From Flavobacteriia bacterium (GTDB lineage Bacteria; Bacteroidota; Bacteroidia; Flavobacteriales; Schleiferiaceae): DNA of 64,000 nt. Shown piece by piece: positions 46,655-56,577 of this stretch. Where the stretch lies: the NCBI GenBank assembly GCA_013373425.1, contig JABXHW010000038.1:1-64000 (forward strand). Reading direction: 5' to 3'. Each line of letters starts with the position of its first letter. Positions within the stretch are counted from its first letter, which is position 1. The notes beneath the pieces are model-generated. The model made no database searches and was not told the origin of the DNA. It saw only the letters and a list, made by a program, of their open reading frames with translations. The position numbers and the translations under genes were made by a program.

Positions 46655-47671
46655 ATGATGAAGAAATTACTCTTCGCAATGTTGCTCCCAGCAACGATGG
46701 TCGCACAAGACAAATTTGACTTGAGCGAGTTTGAATCAACCTCTAACGGTACAGAACAAGCCTTCATTTACAACTTCACGCAATACTCATCTGCTTACCA
46801 AGATGTAGTAAACCCTGACTTTGCAGTGAATGCGGTATGGGACGATACCACGCTTATCATTGAGAATCCATTCGGTAAGTCGTACGCAGGAGTGATGCAA
46901 GACACTATGATCACCGATCTTGGCGCTTATCTTCTTGGAATCTCACCAAGTTTCTCATCTACCGATGCTTTTATTCTTGCACCAACCACTGCCGACTTAA
47001 TTGACCGTGGATACAACACGAATATGGCCATGTCGCCGATCAGCTATGTGACTGAAGGAACAGCTCCAAACCGAATCTTTAAGATGGAGTGGAAGAATGC
47101 GGGCATCTATGAAGAAGTGATTTGGAATGGAACAAACAATGTGTCTTTGAACGTTCAAATCTGGCTTCATGAGAATGGTGATGTTGAGTTCCACTACGGA
47201 CCGAATACAATCACTCAAGACTGGGTAGATACCTTGTTTATGTACGAGGAGATGACCATTGGATTGGCAGGTATCGATCTGATTAACGACAATATTGAAG
47301 ACGGTCACTTCCTAACGGGAACAGCCGCAAATGCAACGATGGTGGATACGCTCACTCAGTTAAGCACATGGCCTACCAACGGGACTGTGTACAAGTTTGC
47401 GTTGCCTTCTGTTGGAATCAATGAGATTCAGACCCTCGAAGTAAAGCTTTATCCGAACCCTGCAGTTAATGAGCTCAGAATTAACGCTGAAGCAGGAGAG
47501 GTATACGATGTAGCTCTTATCGATTTGAGCGGTAGAACAGTGAAGCGCGGACAGCTTACTTCAGATTCATCAATGGATTTGATGGGAACCCCTGCCGGCG
47601 TGTATCTCGTTAGATTGAAAGAATCTGTGTCAGGAATTACTCAGACCGTTCGTCTTGTAGTGACACAATAA
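46655..47671 (+). CDS. Secreted protein with T9SS type A sorting domain
   Basis: C-terminus LYPNPAVNELRINAEAGEVYDVALIDLSGRTVKRGQL...GVYLVRLKE is a T9SS CTD. Confidence 0.85.
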   Translation: MMKKLLFAMLLPATMVAQDKFDLSEFESTSNGTEQAFIYNFTQYSSAYQDVVNPDFAVNAVWDDTTLIIENPFGKSYAGVMQDTMITDLGAYLLGISPSFSSTDAFILAPTTADLIDRGYNTNMAMSPISYVTEGTAPNRIFKMEWKNAGIYEEVIWNGTNNVSLNVQIWLHENGDVEFHYGPNTITQDWVDTLFMYEEMTIGLAGIDLINDNIEDGHFLTGTAANATMVDTLTQLSTWPTNGTVYKFALPSVGINEIQTLEVKLYPNPAVNELRINAEAGEVYDVALIDLSGRTVKRGQLTSDSSMDLMGTPAGVYLVRLKESVSGITQTVRLVVTQ

Positions 47672-47693
47672 AGTGGAATACCAACCCAATAGG

Positions 47694-47724
47694 AACCCTG
47701 ACCTTCGCGTCAGGGTTTTTTATT
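47694..47724. terminator. Terminator
   Basis: ACCCTGACcttcGCGTCAGGGTTTTTT. Confidence 0.8.
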
Positions 47725-47930
47725 TACTCCAGTCCCAGGTCTTTTAGGATTTGGTCGACCTTCTTTTCGGTTTGGTCGAGGCGCTCGTAGCAATACTTAA
47801 TCAGCTTTGATGCTCGCTCAACCTTTTCGGCTAGTTCGTCGACACCAATTTCTCCCGACTTCATGCGCTCAAGGATGACATCGAGTTCTTCCGCAGCCGC
47901 TTCATATGTGAGTTTCTCTTCTTTAGGCAT
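47724..47930 (-). CDS. xseB: Exodeoxyribonuclease VII small subunit
   Basis: LTYEAAAEELDVILERMKSGEIGVDELAEKVERASKLIKYCYERL; adjacent to xseA. Confidence 0.93.
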   Translation of the reverse strand: MPKEEKLTYEAAAEELDVILERMKSGEIGVDELAEKVERASKLIKYCYERLDQTEKKVDQILKDLGLE

Positions 47931-49311
47931 CTTTCTCTTTTATCTTTTGAACTACTGCTTCTATCTCGTGAGCTTCTGTGATAATTTCAATCATATCATT
48001 CTTTACAAGCGCATCACCTGAAGTGACAATTAGCTTGCCTTTGCGAAGATAGGAATAGCCTCTTTTTAATGTAGATTGTGGGTGATACACATCCACGAGT
48101 TTCTCTACCAAATCGAGATGTGACTTAGCTCTGACCGTAATTTCTGTGGCGTATCGATCCAGGGAATGTCCAAGATCCTGCATTTCGTGCTTTCGATCTA
48201 CCAACTGTTCCTTGGAAAGTCGGGATATCGAATTACTAATCTGAGCTAAACGCTCACGCTTGGTGTTGGAATAACGTTCATAGAGCATGGAAAGCCCTCT
48301 CGACATCGACTCGAGGTCGTGCAACGTCTCGTTCAAATTAGAGCGAGAATAGTGGACAATCTGATTTAATCTTTCCTGCGAGCTTGCTTTTGCTGATTCT
48401 ATCTGAGCGCGATACAGTTCCATGATACCTTGATAGGCAGTAGAAATAGCGACTTCGTAATCCCTTGCTCTCTCAACAATCCAAGCTCCAACAGCGGAAG
48501 GGGTCTTTAGAGATTTGGCAGCCCACTCGTCTATAACTGTACGATCGGTTTCGTGACCAATTCCCACGAGAAAGGGGAGTTTACTTTCGGCTAAAACACG
48601 GTTTAATTCAAAATCGTTGAATGCATCCAGGTCCAATGCAGATCCTCCTCCACGAATCAAGACCACAGCATCATATTCCGAAAGAGGAATCGACTCATAG
48701 ACCTTAAGGATAGAGCTTGGCGATCCTGCCCCTTGAACTAAAGCATTAAAATGGGTCCAGTTGAATTTGAAGCCGTAAGAGTTCGTTTCGAGTTGATTCT
48801 GAAGGTCGGCTAAACCGGCGCTGCCTTCCGCTGCTATGATTGCGATATTCTGAATGACACGAGGTAGCCTCAACTGACGGTTCAAATGGAGGAGGGAAAG
48901 CTTCTTTAGCTTGGCAATGGTCTCTTGCCGACGTTTTTCAATCTCACCCAAAGTAAAGTTTGGATCGATATCCGTAACGTGAAGTGAAAGTCCAAATACT
49001 GGATGAAACACAAGTCTACACAAGCAAAGCAGCTCCCGTCCATCTTCCATTAACTTACTCAGGTCGAGTCCTGTTCTAGCCTCAATGATATCCGCCTGAC
49101 CTCTCCATAAATTCGCCTTGCAACGGGCTACAATGGATTGATTGCGCTCCTCAACAAAGTCTAAGTAATGATGTCCGGACGCATGCTTTCGATAAGAACT
49201 GATTTCGGCCTTCACCCAAACCTCATGAGGTGAAATTTGCTCTTCAAATACCTGTTGAACTCTGCTGAGAACCTTGCTGAGTGAATGTCCTTTGCGAAGG
49301 GGAGTGCTCAT
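47923..49311 (-). CDS. xseA: Exodeoxyribonuclease VII large subunit
   Basis: SLSKVLSRVQQVFEEQISPHEVWVKAEIS, VVLIRGGGSALDLDAFNDFELNRVLAESKLPFLVGIGHETDRTVIDEWA. Confidence 0.95.
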   Translation of the reverse strand: MSTPLRKGHSLSKVLSRVQQVFEEQISPHEVWVKAEISSYRKHASGHHYLDFVEERNQSIVARCKANLWRGQADIIEARTGLDLSKLMEDGRELLCLCRLVFHPVFGLSLHVTDIDPNFTLGEIEKRRQETIAKLKKLSLLHLNRQLRLPRVIQNIAIIAAEGSAGLADLQNQLETNSYGFKFNWTHFNALVQGAGSPSSILKVYESIPLSEYDAVVLIRGGGSALDLDAFNDFELNRVLAESKLPFLVGIGHETDRTVIDEWAAKSLKTPSAVGAWIVERARDYEVAISTAYQGIMELYRAQIESAKASSQERLNQIVHYSRSNLNETLHDLESMSRGLSMLYERYSNTKRERLAQISNSISRLSKEQLVDRKHEMQDLGHSLDRYATEITVRAKSHLDLVEKLVDVYHPQSTLKRGYSYLRKGKLIVTSGDALVKNDMIEIITEAHEIEAVVQKIKEKDA

Positions 49312-49664
49312 TCTTTTTTACCGATATAGCCCAGGTGTGTATGCTGAAAGCTGTCGGGATATTTAAGTCCGTACCCCATGAAGCGATCCATTGCTGAGTG
49401 TCCAAAGAGAATAATTCCACTGAAAAGAACCCAATCATTGAGGGTATAAAATCCAATAGCTGCAACTATCAAGGCTATTCCCTTGTGATGAAACAGATTG
49501 TAGGTGATGGCGCCGATTCGAGTATTGATGGCATAACCAATCATTCCAATATCTGGCAAGAGAATGACCGCCCAGAATAGCCACCAGCTGTGCTCTAAGT
49601 GAAGCGTTAGGAGGTAGGCGAAAATGAATTGTGCCAATTCCTCCAGTTTGATTTGAAAATTCAT
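49308..49664 (-). CDS. DUF4260 family membrane protein
   Basis: AVILLPDIGMIGYAINTRIGAITYNLFHHKGIALI...GHSAMDRFMGYGLKYPDSFQHTHLGYIGK. Confidence 0.88.
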   Translation of the reverse strand: MNFQIKLEELAQFIFAYLLTLHLEHSWWLFWAVILLPDIGMIGYAINTRIGAITYNLFHHKGIALIVAAIGFYTLNDWVLFSGIILFGHSAMDRFMGYGLKYPDSFQHTHLGYIGKKE

Positions 49665-49751
49665 CGATGAATAAGTTTAAGGTAGGTCAATTATTGTCGC
49701 ATTGTGGAATATCGTAAATTCAGCCTGGAATTCAACTAAACTAAGTAAAGT

Positions 49752-50774
49752 ATGAAAGCAGGAAGAATCATCCTTATCGTCATCGGACTTATTATCGTTC
49801 TGGGAGCGGTAGGGTTCTTTGTACAAAAAGACTTTGAAGTGACACGAACAGTGACTATCGACGCGGATCAAGAGACCGTTCACGCAGTCCTAGTCGACTT
49901 CAACCAGTTTGCCAAGTGGAACCCATGGGCCGACATGGATTCAGCTATGACCTTTGAGGTTTCAGGTGAGCCAGGAACTGTAGGTCATCAGTACTCATGG
50001 AGATCTGAGGATCCTATGGTGGGTAATGGTATCATGACCATTCAAGACATCGGAGACGACTATGTTTCCATCAAGGTATCTCTAGGTGATGGAGCTTATG
50101 AGGTTGCATCTAGCCACACAATCAGTACTACCGACGCGGGAACCGAAGTTTCTTGGTACGCTGGAGGAAGTATGCCATACCTCTTTGCAATGTTCGCCGA
50201 TATGGAAACCACCCTTGGTGGCACCTATGAAGCCGGTTTGTCGAACCTACAAGGCATGATCGAAACTATGGAACCAGCAGCGGCTTCAGTTGATGTTTCT
50301 GTGGTTGACCTAGAGCCAATGACATTCGTGGGCTATCGCATGGAAGTGCCGATTGATAATATGGATGCTGCTTACGATGAGGAGAAAATTGGAGCGCTTT
50401 ATGGTGCTGTGATGGCCGTAACTCAAGATGTGGGCAGCATGGTTACTCTATATTATGTTTGGGACGAAGAGAATAATGTAACTGACTTAGCAGTAGCTGT
50501 AAAAGTGCCAGCTGGAACTGAAGTTGAGGGTTATGAGACTTTCGAAACTGGTTCGATGATGGCGGCTAAGGCTACGCACAGTGGATCGTACGACAATATC
50601 GGAATGACTCATGAGGCGATTCTAGAGTATATCAGCACGAACGAGTATGGTTGGGATATGGAAAATCCTTCAATGGAGGTGTACACTGTAGGTATGGGTG
50701 ACACTGAAAATGAGGATGAGCTTATGACGGATATTTATCACGCCGTTACAATGCCAACAGAAGCGGCTGAATAA
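49752..50774 (+). CDS. SRPBCC-domain protein fused to GyrI-like effector-binding domain
   Basis: N-terminal TM, DADQETVHAVLVDFNQFAKWNPWADMDSAM (SRPBCC); C-terminal GyrI-like (LEPMTFVGYRMEV...YEVYTVGMGDTENEDELMTDIYHAV). Confidence 0.8.
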   Translation: MKAGRIILIVIGLIIVLGAVGFFVQKDFEVTRTVTIDADQETVHAVLVDFNQFAKWNPWADMDSAMTFEVSGEPGTVGHQYSWRSEDPMVGNGIMTIQDIGDDYVSIKVSLGDGAYEVASSHTISTTDAGTEVSWYAGGSMPYLFAMFADMETTLGGTYEAGLSNLQGMIETMEPAAASVDVSVVDLEPMTFVGYRMEVPIDNMDAAYDEEKIGALYGAVMAVTQDVGSMVTLYYVWDEENNVTDLAVAVKVPAGTEVEGYETFETGSMMAAKATHSGSYDNIGMTHEAILEYISTNEYGWDMENPSMEVYTVGMGDTENEDELMTDIYHAVTMPTEAAE

Positions 50775-50797
50775 TACGCAGTTGTAAATCAAAATTT

Positions 50798-50832
50798 AGA
50801 AGGGATGTTCATTTGAGCATCCCTTTTTTTTG
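50798..50832. terminator. Terminator
   Basis: GGGATGttcatttgagCATCCCTTTTTTTT. Confidence 0.8.
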
Positions 50833-50874
50833 AACAATAGGCATTGAAAAAGGTGATGTATATTCCTCAAATTC

Positions 50875-51753
50875 TTGAAGGATGAATTCTTTACCTTTGC
50901 CCATTCAACACCCGCACACGTGAGTACTCCTGAAAAGTATATCGACATAGAAAAGGTCATTGAGAGCAAGAATCCAAAGCTGCTCAAATGGCTACCTGGG
51001 TTTATTCTCAGATACGTGAAAAGGATGCTTCATGAGGATGACATCAACCGCGCCATGCGTGAGAATGGACATCTTAAAGGAGTGCCTTTTGTCGATTCAG
51101 CTGTTGATCACATTGGGGCTCAGGTAGAAACAGAAGGGCTGGAAAATATTCCGGCTTCAGGCGGTGTTATTATCGTTGCTAATCACCCACTCGGAGGCTT
51201 GGACGGTATTGCCTTGATGAAGGCAATAGGGAAGAGGAGAGAAGACATGCAGGTTTTGGTGAATGACATTCTCATGAACATCGAGAACTTCGAGCCGTTG
51301 TTCATTCCAGTGAATAAGCATGGTTCCAATCCTAGAGCTGCAATGAAAGTAATCGATGAGGCATATGCATCGGATAGTGCAGTGGTGATTTTTCCAGCTG
51401 GATTAGTTTCACGGAAAATTGATGGGGTAATTCAAGATTTAGAATGGACGAAGAGTTTCATCGCTAAGTCTATTAAATATGGCAAAGACGTAGTACCCGT
51501 ACATATTGGCGGAACGAACTCCAAGTGGTTCTACAATTTGAGCAGATACAGACAAAAGCTTGGCATCAAAGCAAACCTTGAGATGTTTATCTTGGTGAAT
51601 GAGATGTACAAGCAAAACGGCCAAACTATCAAAATGACGTTTGGCGAACCGATACCAGCGTCTACTTTCGACAAGAGTAAATCTCATGTGGAGTGGGCGA
51701 ATTACGTTAGAGACAAAGTGTATGCTTTGGCAGAAAACGGTGAAGACAAATGA
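50875..51753 (+). CDS. 1-acylglycerol-3-phosphate acyltransferase-like (aminolipid O-acyltransferase candidate)
   Basis: GGVIIVANHPLGGLDGIALM (HX4D variant), IFPAGLVSRK; 4-bp overlap with GNAT gene. Confidence 0.85.
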   Translation: MKDEFFTFAHSTPAHVSTPEKYIDIEKVIESKNPKLLKWLPGFILRYVKRMLHEDDINRAMRENGHLKGVPFVDSAVDHIGAQVETEGLENIPASGGVIIVANHPLGGLDGIALMKAIGKRREDMQVLVNDILMNIENFEPLFIPVNKHGSNPRAAMKVIDEAYASDSAVVIFPAGLVSRKIDGVIQDLEWTKSFIAKSIKYGKDVVPVHIGGTNSKWFYNLSRYRQKLGIKANLEMFILVNEMYKQNGQTIKMTFGEPIPASTFDKSKSHVEWANYVRDKVYALAENGEDK

Positions 51754-52715
51754 TTGACATGGAGAAAATTGCCGATGCAGCAGAGCATGCATCGGTAAAG
51801 GCTGAGCTTAACGAGTCTACTTTCTTGCGTTACACGAACAAGGGACAAAATGAAGTCCATGTGTTGACCGCCAAGGAGGCTCCAAATGTAATGCATGAAA
51901 TCGGTCGGTTGCGCGAAGAAGCTTTCCGCGCAGCGGGCGGCGGTACTGGCAAAGCCCTCGATATTGATCAATACGACGTATCCGAATTCCCATATAGCCA
52001 GCTGATTGTTTGGAATCCTGAAGAGGAAGAAATCATGGCTGGATATCGGCTTCTCGACTGTCGTGAACTTCACGCTCAAGGTAAAGGCTTCGGACTGTTG
52101 GCCACCTCACATTTGTTCGAGTTCTCTGAGAGATTTCAAAATGAGTACTTCGCAAACACTTTAGAATTAGGACGTTCGTTTGTTCAACCCAAGTATCAGA
52201 AAGGCGTTTTGGCCAAGAAGGGTCTTTTTGCTTTAGATAATCTTTGGGACGGACTTGGCGGAGTAATTGCGCGCAATGAGGGCATTGATTTCTTACTTGG
52301 AAAAGTAACGATGTACCCGAGTTTTAATCGTGAAGCACGCAATGCAATCCTGGCTTTCCTTCATGTATTCTTCCCGGATAGAAATGAACTAGCAACGGCG
52401 ATCCATCCATTGATTACTCCAGTAGAGTTGAAAGAATGGATCGATATGTATTCGGGTAAAAGCTATAAGGAAGCTTACGTGATTTTGAACACCTATGTTC
52501 GTGCACGTGAGCACAATATCCCGCCGCTCATCAATAGCTACATGAACTTGTCAAGTACTATGCAAACATTCGGTACCTCGATAAATGACGAGTTCGGAGA
52601 TGTTGAAGAGACTGGGATTTTAGTGACCGTTGAAGATGTTCATGAATCGAAACAGGATCGATACTTCAGAACGTTCGAACGCGACTGCCACTATGGTGTC
52701 AAGCACTGGGAATAA
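51750..52715 (+). CDS. GNAT-like N-acyltransferase (ornithine/glycine lipid type)
   Basis: FREEAFRAAGGGTGKALDIDQYDVSEFPYSQLIVWNPEEEEIMAGYRLLDC...LELGRSFVQPKYQ. Confidence 0.82.
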   Translation: MIDMEKIADAAEHASVKAELNESTFLRYTNKGQNEVHVLTAKEAPNVMHEIGRLREEAFRAAGGGTGKALDIDQYDVSEFPYSQLIVWNPEEEEIMAGYRLLDCRELHAQGKGFGLLATSHLFEFSERFQNEYFANTLELGRSFVQPKYQKGVLAKKGLFALDNLWDGLGGVIARNEGIDFLLGKVTMYPSFNREARNAILAFLHVFFPDRNELATAIHPLITPVELKEWIDMYSGKSYKEAYVILNTYVRAREHNIPPLINSYMNLSSTMQTFGTSINDEFGDVEETGILVTVEDVHESKQDRYFRTFERDCHYGVKHWE

Positions 52716-52720
52716 ACTTC

Positions 52721-53425
52721 TCAGCAATTTGGATCATCTGTACTGCAAGACTCGCCTTCTGAACTTGAGGTGAGAACCTCTGGTTGTTCGACCTCTTCAG
52801 ATTTCACCTTCTCCAAGACTTCAACAAAAGTGCTTATAGGCTGAGCACCTGAAAGCGCATACTTTCTATTGAATACGAAGAATGGAACACCTCGTATTCC
52901 GAACTGTTGAGCCCATCCGAGATCCTCACGGAAATGCTGATCAGCTTCGTCTGATCCGATAAATGAAGAGGTCGCATTGCCATCTAATCCCATTTCTTCA
53001 GCGAGCTCTAGCAATACTTCCTTTGAGTTCATATCCTTGCCCTCAATAAAGTAAGCTTTGAACAAGCGTTCCTTCATTTCGTATTGAACTCCTTTTGCCT
53101 TAGCAAAATGGAGCAGGTGATGCGCTAATCGTGTGTTGGCAACAATTGCATTGTCGAATTTGAAATCAATTCCCACAGCGCCGCCACGTTCTTCAACGCC
53201 TGCGCTCATCTGTTGGGCTTGCTCTAAGGTGATACCCTTGCTCTTCGAGAGATAGTCGTGTAAATGCATTCCAACATAGGCATCAGCCCCTGGATCTAGC
53301 TGAAAGCTCTTCCATTCAATATCCACTTCAGTAAGCATGTCGCTATCACGAAGTGCAATTTCGAGGTGTCTCTTTCCTATGTAGCAAAACGGACAAACTA
53401 CGTCCGACCAGATTTCGATTTTCAT
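52721..53425 (-). CDS. DsbA-family oxidoreductase (FrnE-like)
   Basis: KIEIWSDVVCPFCYIGKRHLEIAL, QFGIRGVPFFVFNRKYALSGAQP. Confidence 0.92.
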   Translation of the reverse strand: MKIEIWSDVVCPFCYIGKRHLEIALRDSDMLTEVDIEWKSFQLDPGADAYVGMHLHDYLSKSKGITLEQAQQMSAGVEERGGAVGIDFKFDNAIVANTRLAHHLLHFAKAKGVQYEMKERLFKAYFIEGKDMNSKEVLLELAEEMGLDGNATSSFIGSDEADQHFREDLGWAQQFGIRGVPFFVFNRKYALSGAQPISTFVEVLEKVKSEEVEQPEVLTSSSEGESCSTDDPNC

Positions 53426-53459
53426 ACTGCAAAGATACGATTGTTGTTACAACATAGAA

Positions 53460-53495
53460 AATAACTCCGCGCGCGAACATTTCGAGCGCGGAGTA
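53460..53495 (-). terminator. Terminator of TonB-receptor operon
   Basis: ACTCCGCGC-N13-GCGCGGAGT followed by T-rich sequence on the minus strand. Confidence 0.7.
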
Positions 53496-53501
53496 GTGGT
53501 G

Positions 53502-55721
53502 TTACTTCGACAGATTGTAGTAGAAACCAGCGTAGAGCATTCTTCCGAAGATGGGGCCATAGACAGCGTTAGATTCGAAATCACTGCTGTAGGGGCGATC
53601 TGCCGCTTGAATGGGATTGTCCTGACGGTAGTCGAGTAGATTATCGACACCTACATAGACTTCCCAGTTCTCTCCAATAGTCTTATTCACTTGAGCGTGA
53701 ATCAAGCTGAAGCTCGGTGAAAGATGCGAGCCAGTATTTTCATTGTATGTCCAAGTTGGAACACGCTGAGCACCAAACCAATTCCACGTAGCGTCTGCTT
53801 TCCAACCCGATTGTCCGAATTCGTAACCTACATTCAGGAATGCACGGTGGTTAGGCACGCGGTAGGACGTCTGAATTCCATCGATGAAGGCATCTCTCGC
53901 ATCTAGGTATTTGTACGCAACTCGAACGTTTAGGTTTTCCATCGGTTCGAAATCGAGCTGTGCGATAGAGGACAATGAACTCGAAGCTCCAAATTGATTA
54001 TTGAAGTACGCGATGAACGTTTGATTTGGGTAGAAGTCACCGATCATCTTATTGTTGAATCGAGTATAGAAACCATCAACAGAGAATGTTGCGCCTTTGT
54101 CGAAGAGCAAGAATGCTTGTGAAAAGCTCAACCCAATGTTCCAAGCTCTTTCTTGTTGAATACCATTGCCGAAGACTTGAAATTCCCTGCCGGAGGCTAA
54201 GGCACTCATGTTCTCGCTGAGGATATTCGCAGTGCGCATGCCGCGGCCTCCACCAAGACGGATTACAGATCCTGTGGCAGGCTCGTACTTGATATTGAGC
54301 CTTGGTGTAACTAACCATCCGAACAAATTATGATAATCGACGCGAGTACCCAGAACTAGCGTCACAGGCGCATCACTAGAGTAGGTGTACTCCACAAAGG
54401 CACCAGGAACGCTTTCCATTCGGTCGAAGGTGAACAAATTCGGACCCTGTACTGAGTCTAAGCGCTCTTCAATATTGTCATATTGATAGCTTAAGCCCGC
54501 CTTGATTCCGTGATCCACACTTCCGAGCACATCTTGATAAATGGCATTCACATACGCTGAGTTCTGATTGGACGTCAAGTTTCTCAAGCCGACTTGTGCA
54601 TCGCGGTTCTGCATGTTCACGCTGTAAACGACACCAATAGAGCGATTCAAGTTGGAAGGGTCCACGTACCCAGTCTTTCCGAATATCTCGTACCGGTTGT
54701 TCGTTTGATCAAACTGCCATGGCCCCGGTGCTGGTACTGAATTGTCAAATTCTGGCCCAGTCTGACCACTAAAACGGTCATCTGCCGTGATCGAAAAGCC
54801 AAGCTGACCTCCCCATTTTTCATTGAGAAAATACTTCCAACGGTTATGCACGCTGATTTGCTGACCTGCAGGCATATCGGCGAATCCGTCGTCGTTTCGG
54901 TCTTGAGTGAATGGCACATTGCTGTAATGGAGCAGTGTACCTACTTCCACCTTGTCTGATACTTCTGTTCCAAACCAAGCATTGGTTTCAAATCGGGCAC
55001 CCTGATTGACAAATCCGTTGAGCATAAAGTATTTGTCGTCTGAAGGCTGCAAGAACTCAGCATTGATTTGCCCAGAGATGCTCTCGTATCCATTCACTAC
55101 AGAACTCAATCCTTTCGTAAGCTGAATGGATCCAATGAATGGACCTGGGATAAAAGAAATCCCGGTGGTAGAATTGAGACCTCGTGCAAATGGTATATTC
55201 TCTCTTTGAATGAGCACGTACCTTCCTGAAAGTCCGAGCATTTCAATTTGCTTAGCACCGGTAACGGCATCTGTGAAGCTCACGTCCACCGATGCATTCG
55301 TTTCAAAGCTTTCACTGAGGTTACAGCAAGCTGCTTTTCGCAGCTCTCGCTGATTGATGTTGATTTGAAGCGTAGGGGAACCGAAATCATGTCCAGTTCC
55401 ATCCGATTCAGCTACCACGTCTACTCCGGAGATGTCCGATTGAGATACCAATTCGAAATTAATGGTGCCGCTTCGTGAAATCACGCTTTTATGCACCATA
55501 GCAAACTCTGGAGCACTGGCCATGAGCAAAGTTGCTCCCGAAGGCTTTTCAATGGTGAAGATTCCATCGAAATCGGTAGAGGTCTTGATATCCGTATCGT
55601 GCCATTGAATCAACGCTCCCGGAATGGGGTCGCCAGTGGAGGCATCAACTACGGTTCCTGTAATTTGTGCAAAAGTGAGTAGGCTCACCATGCACAAAAG
55701 TACTGTGAGTCTGAAATTCAT
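53502..55721 (-). CDS. TonB-dependent receptor (metal-type, with CC-containing plug)
   Basis: Carboxypeptidase-like N-terminal domain, plug (ELRKAACCNLSESFETNASVDVSFTDAVTGAKQIEMLGLSGRYVLIQRENIP), beta-barrel ending FYYNLSK. Confidence 0.93.
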   Translation of the reverse strand: MNFRLTVLLCMVSLLTFAQITGTVVDASTGDPIPGALIQWHDTDIKTSTDFDGIFTIEKPSGATLLMASAPEFAMVHKSVISRSGTINFELVSQSDISGVDVVAESDGTGHDFGSPTLQININQRELRKAACCNLSESFETNASVDVSFTDAVTGAKQIEMLGLSGRYVLIQRENIPFARGLNSTTGISFIPGPFIGSIQLTKGLSSVVNGYESISGQINAEFLQPSDDKYFMLNGFVNQGARFETNAWFGTEVSDKVEVGTLLHYSNVPFTQDRNDDGFADMPAGQQISVHNRWKYFLNEKWGGQLGFSITADDRFSGQTGPEFDNSVPAPGPWQFDQTNNRYEIFGKTGYVDPSNLNRSIGVVYSVNMQNRDAQVGLRNLTSNQNSAYVNAIYQDVLGSVDHGIKAGLSYQYDNIEERLDSVQGPNLFTFDRMESVPGAFVEYTYSSDAPVTLVLGTRVDYHNLFGWLVTPRLNIKYEPATGSVIRLGGGRGMRTANILSENMSALASGREFQVFGNGIQQERAWNIGLSFSQAFLLFDKGATFSVDGFYTRFNNKMIGDFYPNQTFIAYFNNQFGASSSLSSIAQLDFEPMENLNVRVAYKYLDARDAFIDGIQTSYRVPNHRAFLNVGYEFGQSGWKADATWNWFGAQRVPTWTYNENTGSHLSPSFSLIHAQVNKTIGENWEVYVGVDNLLDYRQDNPIQAADRPYSSDFESNAVYGPIFGRMLYAGFYYNLSK

Positions 55722-55732
55722 AATGAACAATC

Positions 55733-56080
55733 TCAGTGATTGGCTTGAACTTCAGGGTCTCGGTAATGGCAGCAAGCGTGAAGTGCTTCGTAAGCCTCTT
55801 CCGGTGCTGTACTGTACTCGGTGTCGTAGCCCGATTCGTTGATAGCTGTGTTAATCAACTCGAGGGTTACCTCCGCCGGGTCGAATGATAAAGCGAGGAC
55901 TTTGGATTCAACATCCCAGGATGCTGTTTCAACACCATCAAGTTCGCAGGCTTCCTCAATAACTGACTTACACATTTCACACACACCATTTACGATTATA
56001 GTGGTGTCTTGTGTTTGTGCAGAAGAGAAGAAAGAAAAGCCAATGAGGCTAAGTGTGATAGATAATTTACTGATATTCAT
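55733..56080 (-). CDS. Secreted heavy-metal-associated (HMA) domain protein
   Basis: Signal peptide; IIVNGVCEMCKSVIEEACELDGVETASWDVESKVLALSFDP (CxxC HMA). Confidence 0.9.
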   Translation of the reverse strand: MNISKLSITLSLIGFSFFSSAQTQDTTIIVNGVCEMCKSVIEEACELDGVETASWDVESKVLALSFDPAEVTLELINTAINESGYDTEYSTAPEEAYEALHACCHYRDPEVQANH

Positions 56081-56136
56081 TTCTTTAAGATTTTTATTGA
56101 ACCATACTTTATGCGTAGGGGCTCAATCTTAAAGAA
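56081..56136 (-). promoter_or_regulatory. Intercistronic 12-bp perfect hairpin spanning upstream stop and abutting HMA start codon
   Basis: TTCTTTAAGATT (56081-56092) and AATCTTAAAGAA (56125-56136). Confidence 0.65.
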
Positions 56137-56533
56137 GGTATCTCTCATAGCGGATACAAAGTTCAACACCGCTCTGTTGGGGTGGACCTCTAGTTTCAAC
56201 ACAATGGAGAGTAGGGGCGATTTCTATGGATAGAGAAAGCTCACTAAAGTGAGGAGCATCAATAAATACAGGTGAAATGGTGATGGATGGTAGACTTAAA
56301 CCATCATCGTACGATTCAAAGCTGAACTGATCGAACTCACAGGTGGTTGCTTCCATGGTAGGCTCTGAAGATGTACTCTCTTCAACGCTGCAACACGGCT
56401 CAAATCGTTCGGTAAAACTGGCGTCCATGAGCTCGCCACCACAGTAATGCAACGAGAGTGTTGCTGGTGCTGCGGACGTGAACAGGGTAGTCGCTAAGAC
56501 CAACCCAACTATGGCACGTAGTTTTGCTTTCAT
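56129..56533 (-). CDS. HYC_CC_PP-type secreted Cys-rich protein
   Basis: Signal peptide, LSLHYCGGELMDASFTERFEPCCS. Confidence 0.72.
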   Translation of the reverse strand: MKAKLRAIVGLVLATTLFTSAAPATLSLHYCGGELMDASFTERFEPCCSVEESTSSEPTMEATTCEFDQFSFESYDDGLSLPSITISPVFIDAPHFSELSLSIEIAPTLHCVETRGPPQQSGVELCIRYERYLL

Positions 56534-56577
56534 CGATTACAAAGTTAAGACAAAGGTCTTCACTTCCAAAGAGACGA

